Assembly (NCBI GenBank): GCA_002077045.2
Contig: KZ111158.1
Location: forward strand, 257,029-321,028
Source: Rachicladosporium sp. CCFEE 5018
Lineage: Eukaryota; Ascomycota; Dothideomycetes; Cladosporiales; Cladosporiaceae
Direction of reading: 5' to 3'
DNA length: 64,000 nt
Within the stretch, counting starts at the first letter, position 1, and each line of letters begins with the position of its first letter. Made by a program: the position numbers and the translations under genes. Shown in pieces: positions 32,391 through 42,356 of this stretch. Under the pieces are notes generated by a model, which worked only from the letters and a program-made list of their open reading frames with translations, was not told where the DNA came from and did not search any database.

Positions 32391-33872
32391 ATGCGCTTCT
32401 TTCGGTCACCAGTGCTATTCGCGAGCTTGTCGTCTCTGCATGCTACTCTGGCGTTGAACTCATACGGTAGCAATTCAACATGCTCAGGCAATGCCAGTGT
32501 CGACCTCAGCTGGCATGCTCCAGCGCAAACGAATGTCAACAGCTTGTCATCGGCTATAAACGGAACTGGCACCTATGGCTTCATCTTCAATTCGAGCCAA
32601 GGACCACTGAACACCTATAACTGGTGCAACATGCCTCACGTCAATAAGGAGACTTACCCGCGAGCCAACAGTAGCTATAAGTTGCAGTATGTCGAAGTCA
32701 TCCACAGGCATCACAAGCGTACGCCATACGCGGCCAATACCTTTCCTCGAGAGCAGTATGCCTGGTATTGCAGCGACGAAGGTCTCTTCTACGGCGGCAA
32801 GCCCATCAATCCTGCAGGCAATCTGACCGCTGATACTTACTGGAATGTCTACACATCGCCATCCAACCCACTGGCACCGACTGGCTTCAATGGCACTTGT
32901 CAATTCCCGCAAATCACCCGAGGTGGACTAGATGACAGCCATCAGCATGGTGTAGATCTCAAAGCAGTCTATCACGACCTTCTACACTTTCTACCATCAT
33001 CCTACGACGCGAAGGCCGTCAGCTACCGCGTCACGAACAATGTCATCACCAGCCAAGTCGCTAGCATGCTCACAGTCGGCATGTGGCCCACGCTCTCGAA
33101 AAAGGACACACCTTTACTGATTCAGCCCGCTTCGATCGACTCCCTGGAGCCAGCTTACACTTGCTCTGCTGGAAGCGCACTTTTCAGCTCCTACGGTGTC
33201 GGCTCCACGAAAGCCGCATGGCTGGCCCACCTCACAGCCTCTGCACCACTCTTCTCCCGTCTCGATGCCTTGAGTGGCATCAGCCCGAGCAGTACTGACT
33301 GGCACAAAAGCTACGATCACTACTTCGACAATCTCTCCGCTCGGCTCTGCCACGACAAAGCCTTGCCGTGCAATATCAACAATACTGCTGACTGCGTCTC
33401 GCAAGCCGAGGCGAATGAGGTCTTCCGACTCGGAGAGTACGAGTACAGCTTCATTTACCGTGACAGCCCGCAGTCTCTGCTGGCCAGCACTGCCAGCTAC
33501 GGCATCTGGATTGCAGAGCTCGCGCAGAACTTGCGACACGCCGCAGGCTTAGGCCCGCCCGCCGTCACTGGAAGTGACAGCGTAAAGTACAGGCACAATG
33601 TCGCTCACGACGGGAGTATCTCACGGTTGCTGTCGATCCTTCAGCTCGAACAGATGGTCTGGCCGGGCATGGGGTCTGAGGTAGTGTTCGAGCTATACAC
33701 GAAGGAGAAGTGCTACTTCGTTAGAGTCTTGTGGGGAGGGCAGATCTTGAAGTCGAGTCATCCTGCTTTTGGACTGATGGACATGGTGCCTCTGGGGACT
33801 TTACTAGGGTACTTCAATGGGCTTGTAGGGACTGGAGCAAGTAAGGTGCCTGGGCTCTGCGCAGCGTCTTAG
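32391..33872 (+). CDS. Secreted histidine acid phosphatase family protein (copy A)
   Basis: Histidine phosphatase superfamily, branch 2; would release phosphate from organic esters outside the cell. Start chosen at ATG 32391, because MRFFRSPVLFASLSSLHATLA is a good signal peptide. The frame is open back to ATG 32310, which adds 27 hydrophobic residues (520 in all). The catalytic motif is IHRHHKRTPYA, where the usual RHGxRxP has His in place of Gly. The second catalytic motif is AHDGS. Many NxS/T sites and paired Cys suit secretion. Located directly after the decarboxylase on the same strand. Copy B at 43751-45232 has the same length, with scattered substitutions. Confidence 0.87.
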   Translation: MRFFRSPVLFASLSSLHATLALNSYGSNSTCSGNASVDLSWHAPAQTNVNSLSSAINGTGTYGFIFNSSQGPLNTYNWCNMPHVNKETYPRANSSYKLQYVEVIHRHHKRTPYAANTFPREQYAWYCSDEGLFYGGKPINPAGNLTADTYWNVYTSPSNPLAPTGFNGTCQFPQITRGGLDDSHQHGVDLKAVYHDLLHFLPSSYDAKAVSYRVTNNVITSQVASMLTVGMWPTLSKKDTPLLIQPASIDSLEPAYTCSAGSALFSSYGVGSTKAAWLAHLTASAPLFSRLDALSGISPSSTDWHKSYDHYFDNLSARLCHDKALPCNINNTADCVSQAEANEVFRLGEYEYSFIYRDSPQSLLASTASYGIWIAELAQNLRHAAGLGPPAVTGSDSVKYRHNVAHDGSISRLLSILQLEQMVWPGMGSEVVFELYTKEKCYFVRVLWGGQILKSSHPAFGLMDMVPLGTLLGYFNGLVGTGASKVPGLCAAS

Positions 33873-34775
33873 TCCAGGGAAGCAGTTAGTCGAAGATAGA
33901 ACTCACTACAGATTCCGCACTCTTCTTGACGGCAGGAACAAGGATAAGCTCTCCTGCATCATGATCGCTAGCGCTGTCACAGTGTGGGGAAGTGGGGTGG
34001 TTTCTAGACTGCAGATGTTACAGGTACCGAGATATGGCATTGTTGTCCGGAACGGCGTCCGTATGGGCATAAAATTCAATCATTGTGGCAGGCCGGATGG
34101 CTGGCTGATCTCTCATATTGCACATTGGGGACCGCTCAGCACGCGATAGGTAAAATGATCCGACAAACATGTTGTCGGAGTCTCTTGTACATGTGACCTG
34201 CCTGTCTTACGCGCGGCAGTACGTGCGTCTGATCCGGGTGGAACGATACATGCGAACAGCTCATGGGTACCTGCACGTCCCGAAGAGTCGCCTTGCTATA
34301 CTTCAGCCAGAGCAGCTTGAGCACATGACCAATGACAGACTATCCCGTACCTTTCCCGCCAGCCCCTCCGCCACTGCAGGAGCTCGCGTGCCTCGTTCGA
34401 GAAGCTTCCTGTCAGCGCAGTACTTCTACTCAGCTATACTATCTAGTGTGTACGTGATCGAGCCATTGAGAAGTTGTCGACACTGTCACGCTATATAGGT
34501 AGACCGGACCTAAAGCCGACCATCGCGCCTTCCTTTGTTTGACGCCAAGCACGTAAGGGACCTTCCCCCGAAGTCGCGTGACATGGCGGAGCTCTTATGT
34601 CATGCTCGTGTGAGCCATAGCTTATCCAGACTACAGGTCTCGAAGACTACTGTGACTCTGTCTCCCTCTTGACAACATCACTCGGTTCATCGAGTGACCA
34701 ACGCCACTGTTTTCATCGGATCTATATCCCCAACTTGAGCAGCCCGCCAATTCCGTTTCATAGCGAGCATTCGAC
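33873..34775. other. Spacer and 5' UTR upstream of Stf2-like gene (copy A)
   Basis: About 900 bases. A 109-codon ORF at 34169-34498 is open in both copies, but its A/B differences are almost all amino-acid-changing, so it is probably not coding. The last part (to 34776) is a pyrimidine-rich leader that ends in the predicted first exon of the Stf2-like gene. Confidence 0.45.
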
Positions 34776-35418
34776 AGTAAGTAAACACCTCCATCGCCTC
34801 GAACAGCAGTCAATTTGCAGCAGTCACTGCACTGCGGCATACAAAGCTACAAGCAGCTTGACCTGAAGGTGATCCCACTGACCATCACATTCAGTGACTC
34901 GTACCCACAAAGTGACTGATCGTGACCACGTTGGTCTCGCCAACGGTACCGCGGCGGCCGAAGAGCACCTGCCTCGCTATTTCGGCAAAGCAGGTCGCTC
35001 CGGAGACGACCCAGCGGGCACCAAGAAGCAAGGCAACGGCAAAGGTAATTGGTGAGCAAGCTCCTCTGCCCTTCCCCGTTCATCCGAAGCCAACCGCCAC
35101 TCTGCACCTCATAGCACGTGACACTTGCTTACACGCATTTCCAGGGGCAAAGATGGCATGTCTGAGCTAGAAGACTACGACTACAACCCCGCGAAGCCTC
35201 GTCGCCGCACCAATAGCATGTCCAGTGCAGCCGGGCACAATCTCTTCAAGTCGAAGTACGAGGCCAGTGACCCGGAGGCGATCATCGAATTCGATTCTGA
35301 GCTCCATGGAGCCGCGGACGAGGAGCATAACGAGCTCGAGAAGATGAGCACTTCGTCTTCGGCTGACACTACCGGGAGTGTTGAGGAGGAGGAGGCTGTT
35401 GCTGGAGCAAAGCATTAG
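34776..35418 (+). CDS. Stf2-like small hydrophilic protein with split start codon (copy A)
   Basis: 143-residue hydrophilic protein. The part AAAEEHLPRYFGKAGRSGDD, then GKGNWGKDGMSELEDYDYN and PRRRTNS, resembles the fungal Stf2/ATPase-stabilising-factor-like family, linked in yeast to F1F0-ATPase inhibition and desiccation tolerance. Exons: coding base A at 34776, then 34895-35051 and 35145-35418. The first coding exon contributes only the A of the ATG; the donor GTAAGT follows at 34777 and the acceptor TTCAG ends at 34894, so the start codon A|TG spans the intron. No in-frame ATG exists in exon 2 before the conserved region. The C-terminus is acidic and Ser-rich. Confidence 0.68.
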
Positions 35419-36187
35419 AACACCGATGGTGTGACCGGTCAAGGGCGTTTAGATGTGCTGGACGCCCACATCACTTGCTCTGGGAGTACTGTGTGAGATG
35501 TAGAGCAGGCGAAGTGAATCTGCGAGACCCGTCTCTTGCTGTGAAGTAAGATGTAACATCATGAGAACGCAAATCAGTGTGAACTGTACAACGACCTACC
35601 TTTCACATCTCCACAACGGCAGCCGCTTCAAGGAGCGCCTTTTCCTACAAGATCGATGACCATTCCATTCGTTGAGTGCTTATCGCTTGACAAGAGGCCC
35701 AATGAGTCCGAAGCCTGCCCGTTTCGCCCGAAAATTGTCTTGGCACTTGTGTCCGTGCACCATGCCCCTTCCACTTCCATCTCGATCACAAGCATCATCC
35801 ACCGCCGCGGAGGAAAACACGCTCATACCCATCGAAAGGGCGACCGTCGTCGCTAATCATTCGCGTGTATCACTACGAGTCTAGCCGAGCAGTCAGCCGC
35901 TGTTGCGCACGGTACAGAGCACTCCCTCTGATGCGCTCACGACGCGTCCACATTCACGAAGCACCGACGCTACCACCGAATGCCAGCTCCCTTCGATCTC
36001 TCCAAATAGTACACGGGTTGTATCTCCAAGCACCACGATGCGGTATACCAAAGATGTAGTGTATGATATATGGCACAAAAAAAGGCACGGATGGGAAGTC
36101 GTGCATTCCACCCTCGTAGTTCCGGTCTGCTGTGCCGAAGACGAGCGGAGCGATGCGATACTGGCAGCAGAAGTCAGCAGATGTATC
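35419..36187. other. Spacer between convergent Stf2-like and hemerythrin-like genes (copy A)
   Basis: 3' flanks of two convergent genes, well conserved with 46825-47593. Overlapping ORFs around 35656-36059 are open in both copies but in three frames at once, which looks like chance in conserved DNA. No tRNA found. Confidence 0.4.
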
Positions 36188-36308
36188 TCAATACATACAC
36201 GGTAGGTCGTGACCAACATTGTCCGTGGCCATAAGAGCTTTCTCCAGCTTCTTGTAAGCCCCTTTCACTTTCGCACTGTCGTACTTGTCAAGCGCCCGTA
36301 GCGTGTCA
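36188..36308 (-). CDS. Hemerythrin-like protein, C-terminal end cut by gap (copy A)
   Basis: Stop at 36188-36190, frame ending ATDNVGHNLPCMY. Upstream codons read LRALDKYDSAKVKGAYKKLE up to the N run. It is the C-terminal 40 or so codons of the gene complete at 47594-48234 in copy B. The N-terminal part of this same A gene starts contig 4 at 56605-56895. By comparison with B, 229 bases are missing between them. Confidence 0.85.
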
Positions 36309-36408
36309 NNNNNNNNNNNNNNNNNNNNNNNNNNNNNNNNNNNNNNNNNNNNNNNNNNNNNNNNNNNNNNNNNNNNNNNNNNNNNNNNNNNNNNNNNNNN
36401 NNNNNNNN
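36309..36408. other. Assembly gap 2 (100 N)
   Basis: Exactly 100 N. The left flank is the hemerythrin-like gene of copy A and the right flank the glycosylase gene of copy B. Neither gene continues across, so the join is a jump between homologous chromosomes. Confidence 0.98.
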
Positions 36409-36960
36409 GTGCTTCGAGACTAGGGAGTGCAGCTCAGGGTCAACAGTGGTCAGGTGAGCACACGCCGCCTCCAGCAGATCAGTAGTAGTTGTCAGAGCGC
36501 TTGCGCGAGTTGGCGAGGTCTCCTCGAAGTTGCTATAGGAAGCCTGGAGCTGTGTACCGCCAGGCGTGACGAGGGTTGCATTTGTATGATGCGGCACGGC
36601 CGCTCGCTCTAGGGGCGGCGGAGTAGCATCGTCGATATCACCAGTGCTATAGGTCGGTCTGACCACGCTTGAGCTGGTCATAATGCCAATGGCGGAAGGT
36701 GTAGGCGTGATCGGTGGAGGCTTCGCAGCCGAGTCATTGGCCACTCGCCGTCGCTTATTGTTGGGTGTTTGCGGCGGAGGCATCGAGTCTGCGGCACTCG
36801 TTCCTGCATGGCCATTCGTCGTAACGTCTGGACTTGTAGCATCGGACTTCCTCTGCCGCTTCCTGGGAGCTGGCGCGGACTTTGAAGATGCAGGTATATC
36901 TGCAATAGCCTGGGGTGCAGATGATCCAGCTGAGACTCGCGCTGATCGTCGAAGAGACAT
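36409..36960 (-). CDS. MAG1: 3-methyladenine DNA glycosylase, N-terminal part (copy B)
   Basis: N-terminal half of the copy B gene whose C-terminal part is at 6116-6561. First ATG at 36960 (MSLRRSARVSAGSS), as in copy A. It has the same basic, Pro/Ser/Thr-rich tail with the RKRQRK and KRRR clusters and is cut by the gap at HSLVSKH. A few substitutions against A include V to I in STGDVDDATPP, E to P in RAAEPHH, and I to T in SPIRAS. Confidence 0.9.
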
Positions 36961-37510
36961 TTTGCGGATTGAAGCGCTTGCTGCCGATCTTAGTGAGCTC
37001 TCGAGACGCGGCGCCTTTGGAAGTAGGATGGCCCGATTGCGTCCCAAGGCTGCTAGGCGGATTGGAATCGCCACTCTGGAGAACAGCAGTCTACGACCGT
37101 CTCACCATACGAAGTACGCACCGATCCGAGATGTGGGACAAGATTAAGCACTCGACAACCTCTGGGTGACCTTGTAGTAGTAGCTGATGGTCGATCTGCA
37201 CCAGGCGGAGACGTGAGGTGACTCGACGCGCTCGGACCACGGGAGCACGTGACTCTAAGGTGTCTTTCCTGACTTCACGGTGACTCGAGGGCTATATATG
37301 TGGTCGATGGCAACGCACCATGGGTAAACCGTATCATGAGAGGTAACAGCGTGCCTTGAAGAGTGTGTGTTGATATGATACACGCTTAGTACCCTACAAC
37401 AGACAGCTCATACTCGGTCTTCGACGAAGTAACCCTAGCTTTCCCACCTATATACACCTCTACCATTGGTCGCTCTCTCTCATGCTTCTCGCCTCACTCA
37501 TCCCAAATGC
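36961..37510. other. Spacer between glycosylase and QCR7 (copy B)
   Basis: Counterpart of 25539-26070, almost identical, with about 20 extra bases near 37080. Nothing further seen. Confidence 0.5.
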
Positions 37511-38126
37511 TCATGCCTTGTTCGCTGGTCGCTTCATCACAATGGTCTCGAGATCTTGTCGCTCTGTCTTCTCCGCCTCGAGCTCTGTGATGATGGGAGA
37601 GATATATGGCACGTCCTGTAAGAGTTGCTCAGTCTAAGGTTTCTACCAGGTTTCTTTGACACAGCTCAGGAGGAGTAGTCCAGAGCGGCGCAATGCTTGA
37701 CTTACTTCTTCTGCCTTAGTCCACTCGTCCTTTGGTAGCAACTGATGTGAGAGGGAGCACTGCATCTGCAGTCAGCCCTGACCAAGGATATTGTAACAAG
37801 GTGGCTCTCTTTCCATACCTGGAATGCTCGTCGCATGCGGAAGACACGGTCGTATGCCTCCTTGGGTGATAGACGCTTCAGGGCGCGTTGCATGAGCTCG
37901 CTCTCCTCGGGAATCAGGTCATCGGCTCTGCAGTCGACGTCAGCACCTCGTACTTGACCGTCCTTGCACGTTCCTCGTCTCTACGCCTCCACGATGTGCA
38001 AAGCGCATACCTTAGGCCCAGCTTCCTGTATCCGGCGTTGTTGAAGTACCAGTGGCTGAGCGGCTTCATCCAGCGCATGAGCCAGGGGCGCTTCATGATA
38101 TACGGGGCGAGGGTAGGCACCGACAT
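37511..38126 (-). CDS. QCR7: Cytochrome bc1 complex subunit 7 (14 kDa) (copy B)
   Basis: Same four-exon structure as copy A: ATG 38126 (MSVPTLAPYIMKRPWL), second exon with MQRALKRLSPKEAYDRVFRM, third with CSLSHQLLPKDEWTK, fourth with DVPYISPIITELE, stop at 37511. All splice sites are kept, although the introns carry more differences than the exons (for example the acceptor of intron 3 is TTACAG here and TTGCAG in A). The protein appears unchanged over most of its length. That indicates purifying selection on both copies. Confidence 0.92.
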
Positions 38127-38670
38127 GGTGGCAGTGGTTGTGTTTGTGTGAGTAGAGCAGCAATGAAGCCAGTGGTATCTCGAAGCGATGCACTTTCCTT
38201 AGCAATACAGTATCGACATTCGTCGAACATGCATTGAGAGTCGGCGCGGAAGGTTCCGGAGGGCCGGCAATGAAGTGGAGCTTTGAGCTCATGAAGCTCG
38301 TGCTTTTGCACGTCAGTCTGCCTGCTTTGTAACCTTCACCGTGCAACAGCCGATTACCTCACCAAAGTCACGCGACAATTGCAGACTGTTCAGACTGATC
38401 TCCCGTACTAGCATACCATATTGCATATACCTCGAGCGACCTGAACCACGCTCTTACAACCATTGGACCGCCCACTAAATCCGGAACCCCGCAGTAGGAA
38501 AGTCGACGCAGGCACCATAGTGAAGTACAGAAGGCACTGGCACTAAACTACAGGTTTCTGGTAGTGTTTAGGGAGCTGTCTCATTGTCTTTGCCAGCTGG
38601 CTATTGGAAGGGGCAACGGCGTCCGAGCATGAAGTCGCCATCACGATTTGGCCGATAGTCCTCTCGGGCC
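38127..38670. other. Divergent promoter of QCR7 and carrier (copy B)
   Basis: Counterpart of 26687-27227. Mostly conserved. The stretch near 38540-38600 differs most from A. Confidence 0.45.
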
Positions 38671-39870
38671 ATGCAAAACATGTCCGACACCCATAACCAT
38701 GGCCCATCCACAAGTATAAACCCAACAAACACAGTGCGACATGATAGCGCGCAATACCGGCGACTGGCGAGATGGAGTGCAGGATTGTCAAATCCTGCCG
38801 TGGTCTCATTCTCTGGCGCCGTTGCAGGATTCGCAAGCGGGATCGTCACATGTCCTTTGGATGTTATCAAGACGAAGCTACAAGCGCAAGGATCGTTCAG
38901 TCATCCCAGTGTACGGAAGGGGGTGGTGAGTGGCGGCGCAGTGTACAGAGGCATGATTGGCACAGCACGGACGATTATCAGGCAGGATGGGATGAAGGGG
39001 ATGTACCGAGGACTTGGTCCCATGCTGCTTGGATATCTCCCGACTTGGGCAGTCTACATGTCAGTCTATGACATGACGAAAACTTCACTGGCTCGGCGCG
39101 GATATGATCAGTCCGACCAGCTGAAGGCTCTGTCATATATATACGCCTCGGTCTGTGCTGGAGCCTGCTCGAATCTTACCACGAACCCGATATGGGTCAT
39201 CAAGACTCGATTGATGTCGCAAATTTCTCGCTCAGCGTCGGACGGTGCCAGGACGCCATGGCACTACAACAACACCATGGACGCGTTCCGGAAGATGTAC
39301 CGAGCCGAGGGTCTGGCAGCGTTCTACTCCGGTCTTGCGCCTGCTTTACTCGGATTGACTCACGTCGCGATCCAGTTTCCACTGTACGAGTACTTCAAGA
39401 AGCGCTTCACAGGACTAGAAATGGGCGAAGCGTCGCATCATGAAGGCACGCAGGTGGCAAACACAGCCGGCATTCTCGGAGCGACGATCGTCTCAAAATG
39501 CGCAGCAATCTTCGCGACATACCCACATGAAGTCATTCGGACTCGACTGCAGACACAACAACGGCATCTACACCCAGAATCTGGCCACGAGAATATCGCG
39601 TCTTCGCACCACGCTCAGGGCATCTCGGCGAAGCGACTCTTCAACACCGATGGTATCGCATATCAGCCGAGGTACCAAGGTGTGGTCCGCACATGTCGTG
39701 TCATTCTCGCAGAGGAGGGATGGCGAGCATTCTACAACGGCATGGGTACGAACATGATCCGAGCTGTGCCGGCTGCGATGACTACGATGCTTACCTTTGA
39801 GAGCCTGAGAGGCATCATAACGAAGATGCAAGACGAGGGCAGGGAGATGATCGCGAGTGAGAGTGTTTGA
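38671..39870 (+). CDS. Mitochondrial carrier, NAD+/nucleotide type (copy B)
   Basis: 399 residues, same length as copy A and with the same three carrier signatures (CPLDVIKTKLQ, NPIWVIKTRLM, YPHEVIRTRLQ). Amino-acid differences are few (for example GACSNLTTN for GACSTLTTN, KRLFNTDG for KRLGNTDG, TKMQDEGREM for TEMQAEGRDM), while third-position differences are many. Both copies therefore look functional and constrained. Substrate inference as for copy A. Confidence 0.88.
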   Translation: MQNMSDTHNHGPSTSINPTNTVRHDSAQYRRLARWSAGLSNPAVVSFSGAVAGFASGIVTCPLDVIKTKLQAQGSFSHPSVRKGVVSGGAVYRGMIGTARTIIRQDGMKGMYRGLGPMLLGYLPTWAVYMSVYDMTKTSLARRGYDQSDQLKALSYIYASVCAGACSNLTTNPIWVIKTRLMSQISRSASDGARTPWHYNNTMDAFRKMYRAEGLAAFYSGLAPALLGLTHVAIQFPLYEYFKKRFTGLEMGEASHHEGTQVANTAGILGATIVSKCAAIFATYPHEVIRTRLQTQQRHLHPESGHENIASSHHAQGISAKRLFNTDGIAYQPRYQGVVRTCRVILAEEGWRAFYNGMGTNMIRAVPAAMTTMLTFESLRGIITKMQDEGREMIASESV

Positions 39871-40279
39871 AATGGCAATTCAGGTGGCATCAAATGCATA
39901 TAACGGAGTTTGGGAGGTCGAGGTGATGGTACGGACGGGGCGAGCACGCAGCTGTGCTGCTCAATGTGAGTCCGTAGGGAGTCGATGGATGTAGTGTGAT
40001 TCTCAGCGTGGCGTTCGGTGCCCAGGAGACAATGGGTAAATATGCATGCCAGTACGAATCCACCAGTGTAGTACAAGATTCCTCATTTCATCGTCTCAAG
40101 ATTGCTGGTGTCTTTACTAAGTTCACAAGAAAACCCGGTGCAACACGTACTGATGTTCTCACGGTAGTACACTGAGAAGGATGCCGCTAAGCGGCAAACG
40201 CAGCTGAATGATCAAATTATCCCGTACGTCCCGTTCAGCGAAGCGATCTCCCAGACTCAGCAAGCCGTCCACTCCTACC
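39871..40279. other. Spacer between convergent carrier and coiled-coil genes (copy B)
   Basis: 3' flanks. The middle is not clearly alignable to copy A. Nothing further seen. Confidence 0.4.
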
Positions 40280-41047
40280 TCAGAATGTTTTCAGAAAGTC
40301 CTGCAATTTCTGCTGCCTCTCAATACCACTTTCCTTGTCCTCCCTCCTCGCATCGTTGATATCCTTCACTGTAGCCTTCAACGCTTCATCAGCCTCTCCC
40401 ATAAGACCTTCGAGCTCCTCTTTGAACTCCTCTGCCCCACTGCCACCATGCTTCAACTCCACCATTACCCTCTCGATCTCCCCTTCCACACCCTCAAGCT
40501 CACGGATCAACCCATCAATCTTCGTCTTCAATGCACCAGACCGACGAGTAAATTCCGCCATCGCAACTCCCAGCGTACACTGGCCGGTAACTACTTTACC
40601 CTTGCTATTAGTTCGCATCACAAAAATCTCAAGTGAGGCGAATGGCGTGTTGAGAGCCTCGGCCTGGCCTTTAAGCGAGTCGAGATCGGCTGCAGAGACC
40701 ACATTCGGCAAGTCGAGAGGAGCACCATTGAAATCTTCGCCGTAGATACGAGCTTCAAGGACGGCCTTCTCGTATTCGACGGCGGTGGCGATGGAGGCGG
40801 TCGCGTCGGTGCGGTAGTTGGAGGTTGTGTCTACTCACAGTCAGTATCTTACGACCCACAAGTAGCATGGCCATCTACCCAAGAACGCCACGTAATCAGG
40901 GTGAGGCGGTCTGCGGTGATGGTGTGTGGCGACTTCGTCTCGTCTCGGCGGTTTCGCGAAGAGGGTGGCGACGTTGACGGACGGCTTCAGCATTGTTGAG
41001 GGTTTAGTGATCCTGCCAACCTTGTTGTCGGGACGTGTCTTCGCCAT
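40280..41047 (-). CDS. Coiled-coil protein of unknown function (copy B, intact)
   Basis: Two exons: exon 1 from ATG 41047 (MAKTRPDNKVGRITKP; ends AFL plus one base), a GT..AG intron of about 58 bases, then exon 2 starting DTTSNYRTDATASIATAV and ending RQQKLQDFLKTF at 40280. About 230 residues. The second half has heptad-like charged helices (KIDGLIRELEGVEGEIERVM, EELEGLMGEADEALKATVKD). The N-terminus is basic. No family recognised; a structural or kinetochore-type role cannot be told from sequence. The A copy has a one-base deletion inside the second helix. Confidence 0.75.
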
Positions 41048-41448
41048 GCCGTGTGTAACGTTCGGGTGCAGTTATGTGATCACATGATGTACATGTCGGG
41101 GAGACGAGAGAGATTGAGGTGAAGTAAGGTTCAGTCTGGACGACTTGATAATTGGGAACGAACAGAAGGCGCGACTTGCTGCATGGTACTTACTTTCGCG
41201 ACAGCAGACTATGACGCCTGCACACAAGCGAAAGTGCTGTAATCAAGGGCCACTTCTTCGCTATGAGCATGTCACGATTATGAACGCGCCTGCTTATCTG
41301 GTCTACATCGGGGCCTCAGATCTAGGCGCGGGAGTCCGGACTGTACCATTGAGCAATCGTGACATCCGCGCTGTAATCTAGCAGAGCGGGACGGGAAATA
41401 CCAGGTCCAGGTCTGGGGATGTAGTGCTTGCTTTCAATCAGGTTGCGC
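41048..41448. other. Spacer upstream of coiled-coil gene, downstream of GRX5 (copy B)
   Basis: Counterpart of 29586-30028, somewhat shorter because of small deletions. Nothing further seen. Confidence 0.4.
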
Positions 41449-42018
41449 TCATGACTGCGCTGCTGGCTCGCCGTCTGCCGGCACGAGCACCTCCTTATCC
41501 TCGAAAAGCTTCGCCAGCGTCCCGTCCTGATGCATCGACATCATGATATCTGTTCCGCCTACGAACTCCTTCCCAACGTACAGCTGTGGCACTGTCGGCC
41601 AATCCGAGTACTCCTTGATGCCTGCCCATCGATCAGCGCTTCGTCTACATTACAGTGGTTCTCGTCAGTTCTACTCACCAGCCCTCAACTCCTCATCCTC
41701 AAGAACATTGAACGCAGTAAACTTCTGGGGGTTCACTCCCTGTAATCCCAAGATCTGTATCGCCGCTCGCGAGAAGCCACACTGTGGTGTCTCGGGTGTG
41801 CCTTTCATGAACAGCACTACAGGTGCTGAGGCGACAGCTTTGTCGATTGCTGTGCGAGTCTCGGTAGAGATGAATGACTTTTGTAGAGCGGCGAATCGGC
41901 GGGAGAGGAATGGGTTGCGGCGGGGGCGAAGGGTGGCCGTGGCCGTCTGGAGAGTGTCAGCGACCATCAATATCAACGGATCTGAGGCACCTACACTAAT
42001 GGCTGTTCTTGATAACAT
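41449..42018 (-). CDS. GRX5: Monothiol glutaredoxin, mitochondrial Grx5 type (copy B)
   Basis: Same three-exon structure as copy A, ATG at 42018, stop at 41449-41451. CGFS active site in TPETPQCGFSRAAIQILG; TVPQLYVGKEFV and GGTDIMM present in the last exon. It differs from A at only a few positions (for example RRFAAL for PRFAAL). Upstream of 42127 the promoter departs completely from copy A. Confidence 0.92.
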
Positions 42019-42356
42019 GATTGAGATGATGTTTCACATTGGAAATGCTGGACACGAAGCACAGCTGGTTCGCGACTTCTTCGAATACGCCATGACGCAG
42101 GGACCGACCGAGGCGTCGCTGAGTAATAGCCCATACAAGTGCATAAGAGTGGATTCCATCCGACAGTTCCTTTGCTCCTTACTGGTGTGTCAGTCGCGCA
42201 GGTGTATCTATTGATGGGCCAGAGGTTTATGCCGAACGTATACGTTCTTCTGTAAGCGTACACAATGACGACGATTGCTCCAAGGGAGTCGTAACTTTGA
42301 CTTCAAAGACATTCATCTTGAGTACTTCAGAACAGCTTCCGCTTCTCGTTGCCAAC
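42019..42356. other. Divergent promoter of GRX5 and decarboxylase gene (copy B)
   Basis: Shares only its first 100 or so bases (next to GRX5) with copy A. The remainder is unrelated to 30712-30941. Confidence 0.5.

Larger units (their letters stand above)
24987..36308. repeat. Homologous block 2: matches 36409-47714
   Basis: About 11.3 kb, same order and orientation, from the glycosylase N-terminus to the hemerythrin-like C-terminus. The block ends coincide with the edges of gap 2 on both sides. Confidence 0.95.

Noticed and set aside
34169..34498. 109-codon ORF, also open at 45575-45904
   Set aside because: Of the dozen or so A/B differences, nearly all change the amino acid and only about one is silent. 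That is not the pattern of a conserved protein.
35656..36059. Overlapping ORFs in the Stf2/hemerythrin spacer
   Set aside because: Three frames open over the same conserved DNA with no ATG-led family match. Likely chance.
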